Shown here: in pieces, positions 1 through 8,732 of the stretch
How the letters are laid out: the number at the start of each line of letters is the position of its first letter
Position numbering within the stretch: position 1 is the stretch's first letter
Assembly (NCBI RefSeq): GCF_023806085.1
Contig: NZ_JAMSLX010000008.1
Span: 62,001 to 126,000, forward strand
Direction of reading: 5' to 3'
Length of the DNA stretch: 64,000 bases
Origin: Hephaestia sp. MAHUQ-44
Lineage (GTDB): Bacteria > Pseudomonadota > Alphaproteobacteria > Sphingomonadales > Sphingomonadaceae
Translations under genes and position numbers: made by a program
Notes under the pieces: model-generated
The model's input: only the letters and a program-made list of their open reading frames with translations
Databases searched by the model: none
What the model was told of the DNA's origin: nothing

Positions 1-8
1 CCTGTCGC

Positions 9-37
9 TTGACGTTAGCGCGCGCGCAACCTAGCTG
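9..37 (+). promoter_or_regulatory. possible promoter of def
   Basis: TTGACG (9-14), a 17-nt spacer, then TAGCTG (32-37). The -35 box is good for an alphaproteobacterial housekeeping promoter and the -10 box is poor. Transcription would start almost at the def start codon, giving a near-leaderless message. Read from the sequence only. Confidence 0.25.
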
Positions 38-45
38 ACCGAATC

Positions 46-585
46 ATGGCCGTGCTCGATATCCTCGAAATCCCCGATCCGCGGCTGCGTGCCGTGGCGA
101 AGCCCGTCGCGCAGGTGGACGATGCCGTCCGCACGCTGATCGATGACATGTTCGACACGATGTACGACGCGCGGGGGATCGGCCTTGCCGCGACCCAGCT
201 CGGGATCGAGCAGCGGGTGCTCGTCATCGATCTCCAGGAACGCGAGAGCGACGAAGAAGGCAAGGAAAGCGAGCCGGTTCGCGACCCGCAGGCATTCGTC
301 AACCCCGAGCTTCTGTGGGTGAGCGACGACGTGTCGGTCTATAATGAGGGCTGCCTGTCGATCCCCGAGCAATATGCCGAGGTCGAGCGCCCCGCGCGCT
401 GCCGCGTCAAATGGCTCGATCGCGACGGCGCGGCGCACGAGCAGGAATTCGACGGGCTGATGGCGACGTGCATGCAGCACGAGATCGACCATCTGAACGG
501 CGTGCTGTTCATCGACCATCTCTCGCGGCTCAAGCGCGACATGGTGGTCAAGAAACTCACCAAGATGCGCAAGAACGCTGCGTAA
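46..585 (+). CDS. def: peptide deformylase
   Basis: Removes the formyl group from the N-terminal methionine of nascent proteins; a cytoplasmic metalloenzyme. All three family motifs are present: GIGLAATQ (residues 44-51), EGCLS (101-105, metal-ligand Cys103) and QHEIDH (144-149, two metal-ligand His and the catalytic Glu). The 179 aa length is normal. An acidic insertion lies between about residues 65 and 80. The gene stands alone on the plus strand; the usual partner fmt is not visible here, though the left edge is close. Identification is secure. Confidence 0.96.
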   Translation: MAVLDILEIPDPRLRAVAKPVAQVDDAVRTLIDDMFDTMYDARGIGLAATQLGIEQRVLVIDLQERESDEEGKESEPVRDPQAFVNPELLWVSDDVSVYNEGCLSIPEQYAEVERPARCRVKWLDRDGAAHEQEFDGLMATCMQHEIDHLNGVLFIDHLSRLKRDMVVKKLTKMRKNAA

Positions 586-595
586 GCGCCTGAGT

Positions 596-1078
596 TTAAC
601 CGGCCGGTCCGCAATAGGTCAGCCCGACGCCGTCCCACATTCCTGAACTGACAAGCATGGCCCGTGCCGATTCGGCGAAGCGAAGCTTGATCTTGTCGGG
701 CGCGCGATGGCCCTCGGCCTGGCAGGTCGCGGCGATATCGTAACCGCCGGGCGCCTTCACGACGCTGTCGAAGCTGCACGAGACTTCGCCCGCGGTGGTG
801 AGGCGGCGTTCCTCGAACCGCCACGCGCCCGAATCGCAGGCCTGTTGCGTCGCCGCCCAGCGGCCGACGTAGCGATATGGGGAGTCTGCTGGTGGCAGAC
901 TGCCCGCGGAGGTCGACGCGGCGATATTTGCGCTGTCGTGCGGGGGCAGGGTGCCCTCATCGGGGGCGACCTCGGTGAAGGCCACGTCGCCGACCTGCGT
1001 TTCGTTGGCGGTTTGCGGTGCCTGCTGGCACGCGGCGAGGCACAGCCCGGTGGCGAGGAGCGCGGTACGCATCGGCAA
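596..1078 (-). CDS. putative lipoprotein, function unknown
   Basis: 160 aa with a short hydrophobic leader ending in a lipobox-like LAAC (Cys at about residue 16), so probably lipid-anchored. The mature part has four more cysteines, which could form two disulfides in the periplasm. I do not recognise the family. It ends 10 bp from the def stop, in convergent orientation. The intergenic region to its right (1079-1188) separates it from the divergent rmuC. Confidence 0.6.
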   Translation of the reverse strand: MPMRTALLATGLCLAACQQAPQTANETQVGDVAFTEVAPDEGTLPPHDSANIAASTSAGSLPPADSPYRYVGRWAATQQACDSGAWRFEERRLTTAGEVSCSFDSVVKAPGGYDIAATCQAEGHRAPDKIKLRFAESARAMLVSSGMWDGVGLTYCGPAG

Positions 1079-1188
1079 TCTCCCTTACGCTGGGTGACGC
1101 CAACGGTGCACGGCCGGAGGAGGTTCCCCTTGTCGGCTGCGCGCCCGAACGGTAGGTTCGCGCTTCGTTCCATCGCTGGAGAGCCGAT

Positions 1189-2580
1189 TTGGACCTGGTT
1201 ACTGCCCTTTTGTTCTCGGTTTTTCTGATGGTCGGGCTCGTACTCGGCTGGTTCGTGGGCAACCGCGGAACGACCGCGGCGCGGGCCGAACGCGATGCCC
1301 GGACCGAGGAGTTCCGCAAGGCGATCACCGATCTTGCGGGTGCAGAGGAACGCGCCAAGGCCGCCGATGGACTGCGCGCCGAACTGGCCGTGTTGCGTGA
1401 CGACCGCGATGCCGCGCGCACCGATCTGGCCACGCTCAAGGCCGATGCGCGCGCCTTCGAGGCACGGCTGGCCGAGTTGAAGGAAGCGAAAGACCTCATG
1501 GCGTCACAATTCGCCGAGGTCGCCAACAAGCTGCTCGGCGAAGCGCAGGCCAGCTTCCTCGAACGCGCGCAGCAACGGTTCGCGCAAGCCGGCGAATCGA
1601 ACGAGGCCAAGCTGAAGGCGCTGCTCCAGCCGGTCGAGCATACGCTCAAACGCTATGAGGAGAATGTCGCCAAGGTCGAGACCGAGCGCAAGGAAGCGTA
1701 TGGCAACCTCACCGGCCTAATCGATGCGATGCGGATCGGGCAGGAATCGGTGCGTGGCGAGGCGGCGAAGCTCGTCAACGCACTCCGCTCGGCCCCCAAG
1801 GCGCGCGGGCGCTGGGGCGAGCAGCAATTGCGCAACGTGCTCGAGACGTGCGGGCTTGCCGAGCACACCGATTTCGAGATGGAAGTGAGCGTTGCGAGCG
1901 ACGGCGGGCGGCTGCGCCCCGATGCGATCGTGCGCATCCCCGGCGGCAAGAGCCTGGTGATCGATGCCAAGGTGTCGCTCAACGCCTATCAGGACGCGTA
2001 CGGCGCGGTCGACGAGACCGAGCGCGCGAGCCATATGGCGGCGCATGTCGCCTCGATGAAGACGCATATCAACGCGCTCGGCGCCAAGGCGTATCAGACG
2101 CAGTTCGAGGATACGCCAGATTATGTCATCATGTTCGTGCCCGGCGAGCATTTTCTCTCGGCGGCGCTCGATTCCGCGCCCGATCTTTGGGACTATGCCT
2201 TCGATCGCCGCGTGCTGATCGCGACGCCGACCAATCTGATCGCGATCGCGCGCACGGTGGCGGCGGTCTGGCGGCAGGAGAAGCTTGCCGGCGAGGCGCG
2301 CGAGATCGCGGCGCTGGGCAAGGAACTCCACGCGCGGCTGGCGGTGATGGGGGGGCATGTCTCGCGACTGGGGAAGAATCTCGAAACCGCGATGGGCGCC
2401 TACAACGCGTTCGTCGGCAGCCTCGAATCGCAGGTCATGACGAGCGCCAAGCGCTTCGAAACGCTCAATATCGATACCGCAGGCAAGGCGATCGACGCGC
2501 TGCCGGTGGTCGAACAGTCACCGCGCCCGCTGACCAAGCTCGCCGCGGTGCCCGAGATCGACGCGGGGGCGGCGGAATAA
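1189..2580 (+). CDS. rmuC: DNA recombination protein RmuC homologue
   Basis: 463 aa. An N-terminal membrane anchor (about residues 4-25) is followed by a long Ala/Glu/Arg-rich coiled coil (about 30-190) and the conserved RmuC nuclease-like domain. Visible signatures are a GRWGEQQLRNVLE stretch and the LVIDAKVSLNAY core, typical of the PD-(D/E)XK-like fold. RmuC is linked to limiting DNA inversions and rearrangements at short inverted repeats. The start is TTG at 1189, with a purine-rich CTGGAGAG site just upstream; no ATG fits better. Apparently monocistronic. Confidence 0.9.
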   Translation: MDLVTALLFSVFLMVGLVLGWFVGNRGTTAARAERDARTEEFRKAITDLAGAEERAKAADGLRAELAVLRDDRDAARTDLATLKADARAFEARLAELKEAKDLMASQFAEVANKLLGEAQASFLERAQQRFAQAGESNEAKLKALLQPVEHTLKRYEENVAKVETERKEAYGNLTGLIDAMRIGQESVRGEAAKLVNALRSAPKARGRWGEQQLRNVLETCGLAEHTDFEMEVSVASDGGRLRPDAIVRIPGGKSLVIDAKVSLNAYQDAYGAVDETERASHMAAHVASMKTHINALGAKAYQTQFEDTPDYVIMFVPGEHFLSAALDSAPDLWDYAFDRRVLIATPTNLIAIARTVAAVWRQEKLAGEAREIAALGKELHARLAVMGGHVSRLGKNLETAMGAYNAFVGSLESQVMTSAKRFETLNIDTAGKAIDALPVVEQSPRPLTKLAAVPEIDAGAAE

Positions 2581-2606
2581 CCCACCACCCCGAGGCCGAC
2601 GCGTTT

Positions 2607-3377
2607 TTACCGCGACGTCTTGCGCAACGTCACCGATCCTTCGCGACTGCTCAGCGTGAGGGTCTGGCCGCGCTGCTGCGTGGTTACCGGGCCGTCGAGG
2701 ATCTTGAGGAAGCGGTTTTCGACCGTCATCGCATTGCCCTGGCACATCATCCTGGTCACCGCGAGCTTGCCGGTCAGCAACGTATCGCGCCGCTCCTGAT
2801 ATTCACCGTTGAAGCGATTGCAGCCGGCGCTGCCCTGAATCCGTCCCTCGCGGGTGAATTCGACCGTGGCGGGACGATCGAGCCGCACCTGCCGGCCATC
2901 GATCGCGTCGATCGTCCAGCTGGTGCCGGAGAGGCCGGCGCCGGGTCGACCCGGACCGCCGGGCCCCGGCCGATCCGGCCGATCGTTGCCGATGCCGCCG
3001 CAACCGCGCACGGTGCCGCGCCGCGTGGTGACACGCACCGTATCGGGATAGCGCCGATCGCTCATCCCGTCGCTGCACGGGGTACGCGTGATATCGACCG
3101 TGAGTTGGCGCGTCTGGTAGCGCCGACCGTTGGTCGTGGTGCGTGGCTCGGGGGTAGGGACCTCGACGACATTCTGCCCGTAATCGCCTTCGTACCGCAT
3201 CGTGCGCGATCCGATCGTCAGCGCCCAGCCGGGCTCGGTGCCGATCGCGCGGTAGCTATCGCTTGCCGGCGGCCGCGGGCGCGGCGGCGGGCCGGGCCGA
3301 TCGGGGGCAGGGGCTTGATCCATGACACAGCCCGCCAATCCGGCGGCCCCCATGAGCATGATGATGGAACGGCGCAT
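2607..3377 (-). CDS. META/HslJ-domain lipoprotein
   Basis: 256 aa from the chosen start. The leader MRRSIIMLMGAAGLAGC ends in a lipobox, followed by a Pro/Arg-rich linker. The middle domain (a TEPGW motif and an aromatic Tyr-Glu-Gly-Asp-Tyr stretch) resembles COG3650-type membrane proteins. The C-terminal domain has the META/HslJ signature (LSGTSW, then GSAGCNRFNGEY, then a Met-Met-Cys motif). The start at 3377 is supported by AAGGAG at 3387-3392 with 9-nt spacing. Role unknown; HslJ-type proteins are associated with envelope stress. It lies downstream of the TrmH-type gene on the same strand. Confidence 0.75.
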   Translation of the reverse strand: MRRSIIMLMGAAGLAGCVMDQAPAPDRPGPPPRPRPPASDSYRAIGTEPGWALTIGSRTMRYEGDYGQNVVEVPTPEPRTTTNGRRYQTRQLTVDITRTPCSDGMSDRRYPDTVRVTTRRGTVRGCGGIGNDRPDRPGPGGPGRPGAGLSGTSWTIDAIDGRQVRLDRPATVEFTREGRIQGSAGCNRFNGEYQERRDTLLTGKLAVTRMMCQGNAMTVENRFLKILDGPVTTQQRGQTLTLSSREGSVTLRKTSR

Positions 3378-3435
3378 TGATGTGATCTCCTTCATTGTCG
3401 GGGTGCAACGATCGACATGAACCGGAGGTTGCGCC

Positions 3436-4236
3436 TCAGCCGCGATGTTGGGCGAGAACCTCATACGCCATCACCGCGGTGGCCACCGCCGCGTTGAGGC
3501 TGTCGGCCTTGCCGAGCATCGGCAGCTTGACCAGCAGATCGCACGCGGCCTCATAGGTTTCGGGCAGGCCTTGCGCCTCGTTCCCCGTCAGCAGGAAGGT
3601 GGGGGCGGTATAGCGCGCGGCGCGATAATCGTGATCGGTGTCGAGGCTGAGCCCGACGAGCTGGCCGGGCCCGGCGCGCAGCCAAAGGAGGAAATCCTCC
3701 CACCGCGCCTTGACGATCGGGATCGTGAACAAGGCGCCCATGCTCGCCCGCACCGCCTCGACCGAGAACGGATCGACGCAATCGTCGATCAGGATCAGCC
3801 CGCCCGCACCAACCGCATCGCCGGTGCGCAGGATCGTGCCGAGATTGCCCGGATCGCGCAGTTTTTCGGCGACCAGCCAGAGCGGCGCAATGGTGCGGTC
3901 GATCGTATCGAGCGGGGTCAGAAATTCGGCGAACACGCCCACCACCGCCTGCGGATTATCTTTGCCCGAGAGCTTGGAGAGGATGTCGGGCGTCGTCTCG
4001 ATCACGTCGCCGCCCGCCGATTCCACCGCTTCGACAAGCGCCTCGACGAGTGGGTGCCCCGCGCTCTGGCGGGCGAAGAACAGCATTTCGGGAAGCCGCC
4101 CGGTCTCGCGGGCCTCGGTCAGGATGCGCAGCCCTTCGGCGAGGAACAGCCCTTCGTCGCGGCGATGTTTCTTATCGCGCAGCGTGCGGACCCGCTTGAT
4201 CAGCGGGTTGGAATAAGCGGTGATCTCACGGGGCAT
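3436..4236 (-). CDS. TrmH/SpoU-family RNA 2'-O-methyltransferase
   Basis: 266 aa. An N-terminal substrate-binding domain (about 1-95) precedes a SPOUT methyltransferase domain. The three knot motifs are visible: EKLRDPGNLGTILRTGDAVG, LLTGNEAQGLP and KLPMLGKADSLNAAVATAV. It uses S-adenosylmethionine to 2'-O-methylate rRNA or tRNA; the exact target cannot be told. The start at 4236 (MPREITAYS) overlaps the HPr stop codon by one base (TAATG), so it is probably co-translated as the last gene of the PTS block. A longer reading frame upstream of this start gives low-complexity Arg/Gly/Asp sequence and is rejected. Confidence 0.9.
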   Translation of the reverse strand: MPREITAYSNPLIKRVRTLRDKKHRRDEGLFLAEGLRILTEARETGRLPEMLFFARQSAGHPLVEALVEAVESAGGDVIETTPDILSKLSGKDNPQAVVGVFAEFLTPLDTIDRTIAPLWLVAEKLRDPGNLGTILRTGDAVGAGGLILIDDCVDPFSVEAVRASMGALFTIPIVKARWEDFLLWLRAGPGQLVGLSLDTDHDYRAARYTAPTFLLTGNEAQGLPETYEAACDLLVKLPMLGKADSLNAAVATAVMAYEVLAQHRG

Positions 4237-4505
4237 TATTCCTCGCCGAACTTGTCCTCGACCAGCCGGACCAGCGCGGCGACGGTTTCTTCCGCGCCCA
4301 CGCCCGTCGCGCTGATCGTGATCGAATCGCCCATCGCCGCGCCGAGCATCATCAGCCCCATGATCGAGGTGCCCGTCACCGGCGTCCCGTCCTTCGACAC
4401 CGATACCTCGCACGGCAGCGTCGCGGCCAGGGTCACGAACTTGGCGCTCGCCCGCGCGTGCAGGCCACGCTTGTTGGTGATGTCGACCACCGATTCGGCC
4501 TGCAT
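4236..4505 (-). CDS. HPr family phosphocarrier protein
   Basis: 89 aa. The phosphocarrier histidine is His16 in GLHARAS. The regulatory serine is Ser47 in TSIMGLMML, the position phosphorylated by HprK. It passes phosphate from a PEP-phosphotransferase Enzyme I (not in this window) to an EIIA. Its start codon overlaps the EIIA stop (TGATG) and its stop overlaps the methyltransferase start. With HprK a few genes upstream and no sugar-specific EIIB/EIIC nearby, it belongs to a regulatory (PTS-Ntr type) phosphorelay, not to sugar uptake. Confidence 0.95.
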   Translation of the reverse strand: MQAESVVDITNKRGLHARASAKFVTLAATLPCEVSVSKDGTPVTGTSIMGLMMLGAAMGDSITISATGVGAEETVAALVRLVEDKFGEE

Positions 4506-4912
4506 CAGGCGATCGCCTCGCCCAGCACTTCGGAAGCGACCGAGATATATTTGCGCCCGGCCTCGCGCGCAGCGGCGACGGCGTCGGCGACCTTCATCAC
4601 CTTGCGCGCGCCTTCGAGCCGGATCAGCATCGGCAGGTTGACGCCCGCGATCACTTCCACCCGGCCCGCTTCCATCAACGAGATGGCGAGGTTGGAGGGG
4701 GTGCCGCCGAACAGGTCGGTCAGCACGATCACCCCGCTGCCGGTATCGGCCGCAGCGATCGCCGCGGCGATGTCTGCGCGGCGTATCTCCATGTCGTCTT
4801 CGGGGCCGATGCAGATCGTCCCGATTCGTTCCTGCTTGCCGACAACGTGCTCCATCGCGGTGACGAACTCTTCCGCGAGCCGCCCATGCGTGACGATGAC
4901 GAGGCCAATCAT
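4505..4912 (-). CDS. PTS EIIA component, mannose/fructose-type (ManX/EIIA-Man)
   Basis: 135 aa, a single EIIA-Man domain. The phosphorylated histidine is His9 in VIVTHGRLAEEF, and DLFGGTPSN is the second conserved loop. No EIIB, EIIC or EIID is fused or adjacent, so it is an orphan regulatory EIIA, as is common in alphaproteobacteria. The start is taken at 4912 (MIGLVIVTH); the 72 codons of open frame upstream are Arg-rich and unlike the family. It lies between rapZ (49-bp gap) and HPr (1-nt overlap). Confidence 0.93.
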   Translation of the reverse strand: MIGLVIVTHGRLAEEFVTAMEHVVGKQERIGTICIGPEDDMEIRRADIAAAIAAADTGSGVIVLTDLFGGTPSNLAISLMEAGRVEVIAGVNLPMLIRLEGARKVMKVADAVAAAREAGRKYISVASEVLGEAIA

Positions 4913-4961
4913 GATGCTGATACTTCCCGAAACTGCCCGAATTTCATCAAGCGCCCTCTGC

Positions 4962-5879
4962 TCACGCGCCGGTCGCGGCATCCTCCAGCGTGTCCTGCGG
5001 CGCGGTTCCAAGATCGCGATGCGAGACCGTGGGCGAAAATCCTTCCGCGTGCAACCACGCGGCGAAGCGTTCGGCGACATGGACCGATCGGTGTCTCCCG
5101 CCGGTACACCCGAACGCGATCGTGACATAGGCCTTGCCCTCGGCCCGATAGCGCGGGAGCAGCAACGCCAGCAGCGATTCGATCCGTGTCATCGCTTCTT
5201 CATAAGCGGGATCGGCGGCAATGTACGCGCTGACATCGGCGTCGAGCCCGGTGCCGGGGCGCAGCGCATCGACCCAATGCGGGTTGCGCAGGAAACGCAT
5301 GTCGAACACCAGATCGGCGTTGCGGGGGATGCCGCGCGAATAACCGAACGACATGACCGAGAGCGTCGGCTGATCGAGCCCGTCGCGCGCGAAGGTCTTG
5401 CGGATCTGCTGCTTGAGTTCGTTGGGCGCGAGATCGCCGGTGTCGATCAACCGGTTCGCCCAGCGTCTGAGCGGCGCCAGCAGCTCGCGTTCGCGCCAGA
5501 TCCCGTCGCTCGCCGGGCGATCGGGCGCCAGCGGGTGACGACGGCGGGTCTCGTCATAGCGCCGTTCGAGTTCCTGCCCCGGACAATCGAGGAACAGCGT
5601 GCCGATGTCGTACCCGTGCCGCTCGCGCAGTGCCTTGATCCGCTCGACGATGCGCTGGGGATCGAAATCGCGCGTGCGGGTGCCGATCCCGAGCGCGAGC
5701 GGCCGCGAATCGCTTTCGGCATCCTTGGCGGGCGGCGCCGACAGCAAACGATCGAGCAGCACCAGCGGCAGATTGTCGACGACCTCCCACCCCAGATCTT
5801 CCAGCGTCTTGAGCACGGTCGATTTGCCCGCGCCCGACATGCCGGTGACCAGCAGGATCTCCTTCGGCACATGCTTCAT
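4962..5879 (-). CDS. rapZ: RapZ-family RNase adapter / nucleotide-binding protein
   Basis: 305 aa. The N-terminal ATPase-like half has a Walker A GMSGAGKS (residues 13-20) and the EVVDNLP stretch. The C-terminal domain has the conserved CTGGRHRS signature used in RNA and partner binding. In enterobacteria RapZ guides RNase E to the GlmZ small RNA and so controls glucosamine-6-phosphate synthesis; whether that holds here is unknown. It overlaps the hprK stop by 4 nt (ATGA), so the two are probably co-translated. Gene order hprK-rapZ-EIIA-HPr is conserved in alphaproteobacteria. Confidence 0.93.
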   Translation of the reverse strand: MKHVPKEILLVTGMSGAGKSTVLKTLEDLGWEVVDNLPLVLLDRLLSAPPAKDAESDSRPLALGIGTRTRDFDPQRIVERIKALRERHGYDIGTLFLDCPGQELERRYDETRRRHPLAPDRPASDGIWRERELLAPLRRWANRLIDTGDLAPNELKQQIRKTFARDGLDQPTLSVMSFGYSRGIPRNADLVFDMRFLRNPHWVDALRPGTGLDADVSAYIAADPAYEEAMTRIESLLALLLPRYRAEGKAYVTIAFGCTGGRHRSVHVAERFAAWLHAEGFSPTVSHRDLGTAPQDTLEDAATGA

Positions 5880-6307
5880 GCTGTGCCCTGCCGCGCCAGC
5901 GCGAGTTCGACCTTGATCGGTGCCGATGCTTCGTGTGCATTGAGCGCGATTTCGGGAACGACGATCCCCGCGATCAGACGGTCGCTGTCGTCGGCGGGCA
6001 TCCGTTCGGGGCGCTCGACCAGCCGCACCAGCAACGCCACCGGGGCGCGATCGACATGCGGCATGTCGACGATGCCGAGCGCGCGTACCTCGATCTGCCC
6101 GGCGATCGTCGCGGGGGGCGAGGCCTTGAGCGTGCCGTTTTCGCGCGTGAGGATCGTGTAATCGTCGGCCACGAGTTGCGCGCCACGATCGATCAGGCGC
6201 AGCGCGAGATCGGATTTGCCGCTGCCCGACGGGCCTTCGATCAGCACCGCACGGCCGTGAACGGCAACGCAGGAGGCATGGAGCGTTTCCGACGAGACAA
6301 TTGCCAT
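5876..6307 (-). CDS. hprK: HPr kinase/phosphorylase, short catalytic-domain form
   Basis: 143 aa, about half the length of Firmicutes HprK. Only the C-terminal kinase domain is present, with P-loop GPSGSGKS (residues 25-32), a VADDYT metal/substrate motif and the GIVDMP region. It phosphorylates the regulatory serine of HPr (Ser47 of the product encoded at 4236-4505). The short form is usual in alphaproteobacteria, so this is not a truncation. The start at 6307 (MAIVSSET) was chosen because upstream codons do not resemble the family. A 28-bp gap separates it from chvG. Confidence 0.92.
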   Translation of the reverse strand: MAIVSSETLHASCVAVHGRAVLIEGPSGSGKSDLALRLIDRGAQLVADDYTILTRENGTLKASPPATIAGQIEVRALGIVDMPHVDRAPVALLVRLVERPERMPADDSDRLIAGIVVPEIALNAHEASAPIKVELALARQGTA

Positions 6308-6335
6308 ATCCAATCCCTCATCAAGCCAACGCCCA

Positions 6336-7901
6336 TCACGAGTCGGCGCGCGGCAGCCGCACCACGAACCGTGCACCGCTCAGCCGGTCGTCGCGCGATT
6401 CGACCGCGATCCTTCCCTGATGCCCCTCGACGATGGTGCGCGCAATGGCGAGGCCCAGCCCCGAATGCGTCCCGAACGCCTCGCCTTCGGGGCGAATCGA
6501 CTGGAAACGGCGGAAAATCGCGTCGCGGGCCTCCTCGGGAACGCCGGGGCCTTCATCCTCGACGCGCACCACGAGCGTATCATCCTCGCGGACGATCGAC
6601 AGCGCGATCAGGCCATCGTCGGGCGAGAAGGAAATCGCATTGTCGATCAGATTCTCGAACACGCGTTCGAGCCGGGCGCCGTCACCCATCACGATCAGCG
6701 ATCCGGTGTCGGGCGTATCATAGGCAATGCGGATACCCCGCTCGACCCCGCGATTGGTGCGCGCGTCGAGCAGCGCGCCGATCAGCGCGCCGATATCGAT
6801 CGGATCGAATTTGGCCCGGCTCAACTGCGCGTCGAGCCGCGACGCATCCGAAATATCGGTGATCAGCCGGTCGAGCCGATGGATGTCGTCGCGCACGATG
6901 CCGAGCAGCCGCGCCCGCAGGTCGGGATCGTCGACGGTCGCAAGACTCTCGGCGGCCGAGCGCAGCGACGCGAGTGGGTTCTTGAGTTCGTGGGTGACGT
7001 CGGCGGCGAACGCTTCGGTCGCGTCGATCCGCGCGCGCAACGCCTGGCTCATATCCGACAGCGCACGGGCGAGCAGGCCGATCTCGTCGCGGCGCGAGGG
7101 CAGCCGGGGGACGACAACTTCGCGCGCACGCCCCAGTCGGACGCGAATCGCTGCACGCGCCAGCCGCCCGAGCGGTCGCACGATCGTTCGCGCGAGGAAC
7201 AGCGACAGCAGCACCGAAACGAACGTGACGATGCCGAGCACCACGCTCAGCCGATAGCGTTCGACACGCACCGTCTGCGTGATGTCGCGCGCGTTGACGG
7301 TGGTCATCACCGTGCCGCCATTGGGCAGCGCGGCGGCCGCGGTGATGACCGGCGTCCGATCGGGCGCGCGCCATACCGTCGTCGGCATCGTCCGCGTCGC
7401 GTGGGCGGTGCGGACATCGGGCCAGTCGTAGCCCGCCTTATGCTCGCGATAGAGCGGCGCGCGCGTGGCGCCGACGACGGTGTCGATCACCGCGTCGAGA
7501 AAGCGCGCGGCATTCTGTTGCCAGGGTTCCTTGTCGGGATCGACCAGCCGGAAATTCTTGAGCCCGAGCGCGCGGCTGTCGGCGATTTCGGTGCCCGCAT
7601 CGTCGTACAGGCGGATGCGGGCACCGGTATCGCGCGCGAGCCGGAGCAACAGCCGGTCGCGGCGCTCGGGCGCGGCATCGGCGAGCGCCTCGGCAACGAG
7701 GCGCACCTCGCGCGCGGCCTGATCGACGCGACTGTCCTCGATCCGGCTGCGATACGAATCGAGGTAGAAGAACCCGCCCGCCAGCAAGGCCAGCGCGAAG
7801 ATATTGACGGCAAGGATGCGCGGCGTGAGCGAGACCCGACCCGACCAGCGGAGCGCAAGGTCGCGATCGTCACTCCTCGGAGAATCGGTAACCGGCGCCA
7901 T
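6336..7901 (-). CDS. chvG: ChvG-type sensor histidine kinase
   Basis: 521 aa. A transmembrane helix near residues 22-45 is followed by a roughly 200-residue periplasmic sensor domain, a second helix, HAMP, HisKA (phospho-acceptor His in [18 protein letters not shown]) and HATPase (N box DNAISFS, G boxes DEGPGVP and GLGLAI). It pairs with the response regulator encoded upstream. In Agrobacterium, Sinorhizobium and Brucella the ChvG/ChvI (ExoS/BvrS) pair responds to acid or envelope stress. The ATG at 7901 overlaps chvI by 32 nt; a slightly later start is possible. Confidence 0.92.
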   Translation of the reverse strand: MAPVTDSPRSDDRDLALRWSGRVSLTPRILAVNIFALALLAGGFFYLDSYRSRIEDSRVDQAAREVRLVAEALADAAPERRDRLLLRLARDTGARIRLYDDAGTEIADSRALGLKNFRLVDPDKEPWQQNAARFLDAVIDTVVGATRAPLYREHKAGYDWPDVRTAHATRTMPTTVWRAPDRTPVITAAAALPNGGTVMTTVNARDITQTVRVERYRLSVVLGIVTFVSVLLSLFLARTIVRPLGRLARAAIRVRLGRAREVVVPRLPSRRDEIGLLARALSDMSQALRARIDATEAFAADVTHELKNPLASLRSAAESLATVDDPDLRARLLGIVRDDIHRLDRLITDISDASRLDAQLSRAKFDPIDIGALIGALLDARTNRGVERGIRIAYDTPDTGSLIVMGDGARLERVFENLIDNAISFSPDDGLIALSIVREDDTLVVRVEDEGPGVPEEARDAIFRRFQSIRPEGEAFGTHSGLGLAIARTIVEGHQGRIAVESRDDRLSGARFVVRLPRADS

Positions 7902-8574
7902 ACAATGTTTCGATTGCGTCGAATTCGGGATCGAATTGACGGAATTTGCGGCGAATCCGCTTGATGTGGCTGTCGATCGTGCGGTCGTCGACATAGATGT
8001 CGTCGTGATAGGCCGCATCCATCAACTGGTTGCGCGTTTTGACGATGCCGGGGCGTTGCGCGAGCGTTTCGAGGATCAGGAATTCGGTGACCGTCAGCGT
8101 CACGGGCTTGTCGTTCCAGGTCACCCGGTGGCGCGGCGGATCCATCGACAGCCGTCCGCGTACAAGGATTTCCGCGGTTTCCGCCTCGCCCTCGGTGACG
8201 CCCTGCGCAAGCTCCGTCCGGCGCAGGATCGCCCTGATCCGCGCGATCAGCAGCCGCTGCGAAAACGGCTTGGCGATATAATCGTCGGCGCCCATCGCCA
8301 GCCCGAGCGCCTCATCGAGCTCGTCATCCTTCGAGGTGAGGAAAATGACCGGCGTGGTCACCTTCTCGCGCAGGCGGCGCAGCAGTTCGAGCCCGTCCAT
8401 CCGGGGCATCTTGATATCGAGCACCGCGAGATCCGCCGGATTCTCGATCAGCGCCTTCAGCGCCGCTTCGCCATCCGAATAGACCCGGGTCAGGAATCCT
8501 TCTGCCTGCAGCGCAATTGATACCGAGGTGAGGATATTCCGATCATCGTCGACCAGCGCGATCGTGGCAGCCAT
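7870..8574 (-). CDS. chvI: ChvI-type response regulator (OmpR/PhoB family)
   Basis: 234 aa. Receiver domain with acidic pocket Asp10/Asp11, phospho-acceptor Asp53 ([11 protein letters not shown]), the LTSK switch Thr and a conserved Lys in IAKPF. The C-terminal winged-helix DNA-binding domain carries the ChvI-like stretch [18 protein letters not shown]. First gene of a minus-strand unit chvI-chvG-hprK-rapZ-EIIA-HPr. It is divergent from pckA across 158 bp that may hold shared control sites. Known ChvI regulons include pckA in Agrobacterium. Confidence 0.94.
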   Translation of the reverse strand: MAATIALVDDDRNILTSVSIALQAEGFLTRVYSDGEAALKALIENPADLAVLDIKMPRMDGLELLRRLREKVTTPVIFLTSKDDELDEALGLAMGADDYIAKPFSQRLLIARIRAILRRTELAQGVTEGEAETAEILVRGRLSMDPPRHRVTWNDKPVTLTVTEFLILETLAQRPGIVKTRNQLMDAAYHDDIYVDDRTIDSHIKRIRRKFRQFDPEFDAIETLYGAGYRFSEE

Positions 8575-8641
8575 GCGCGGGCGTCTCCGTGCTGTGAGCG
8601 AATCGCCTAGGGCAATCGGGCCGATTGCTCAACTCGGGCGT

Positions 8642-8670
8642 TTGACGTGGGTCAACCCGCCCGATAAGCG
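8642..8670 (+). promoter_or_regulatory. possible pckA promoter overlapping a TTGAC/GTCAA dyad
   Basis: TTGACG (8642-8647), 17-nt spacer, TAAGCG (8665-8670). The -35 box is the left half of a short dyad, TTGAC (8642-8646) and GTCAA (8651-8655), a plausible operator. It lies in the divergent chvI/pckA intergenic region. The -10 match is weak. Confidence 0.3.
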
Positions 8671-8732
8671 CGAAGGTAAATTGGTATCGGATGCGACGAC
8701 AGAGCGCACCGGCAATGTGGGAGAACGGAACC

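Noticed and set aside
5876..6307. Truncated HPr kinase pseudogene
   Set aside because: The short form with only the catalytic domain is the normal alphaproteobacterial HprK and its P-loop is intact.
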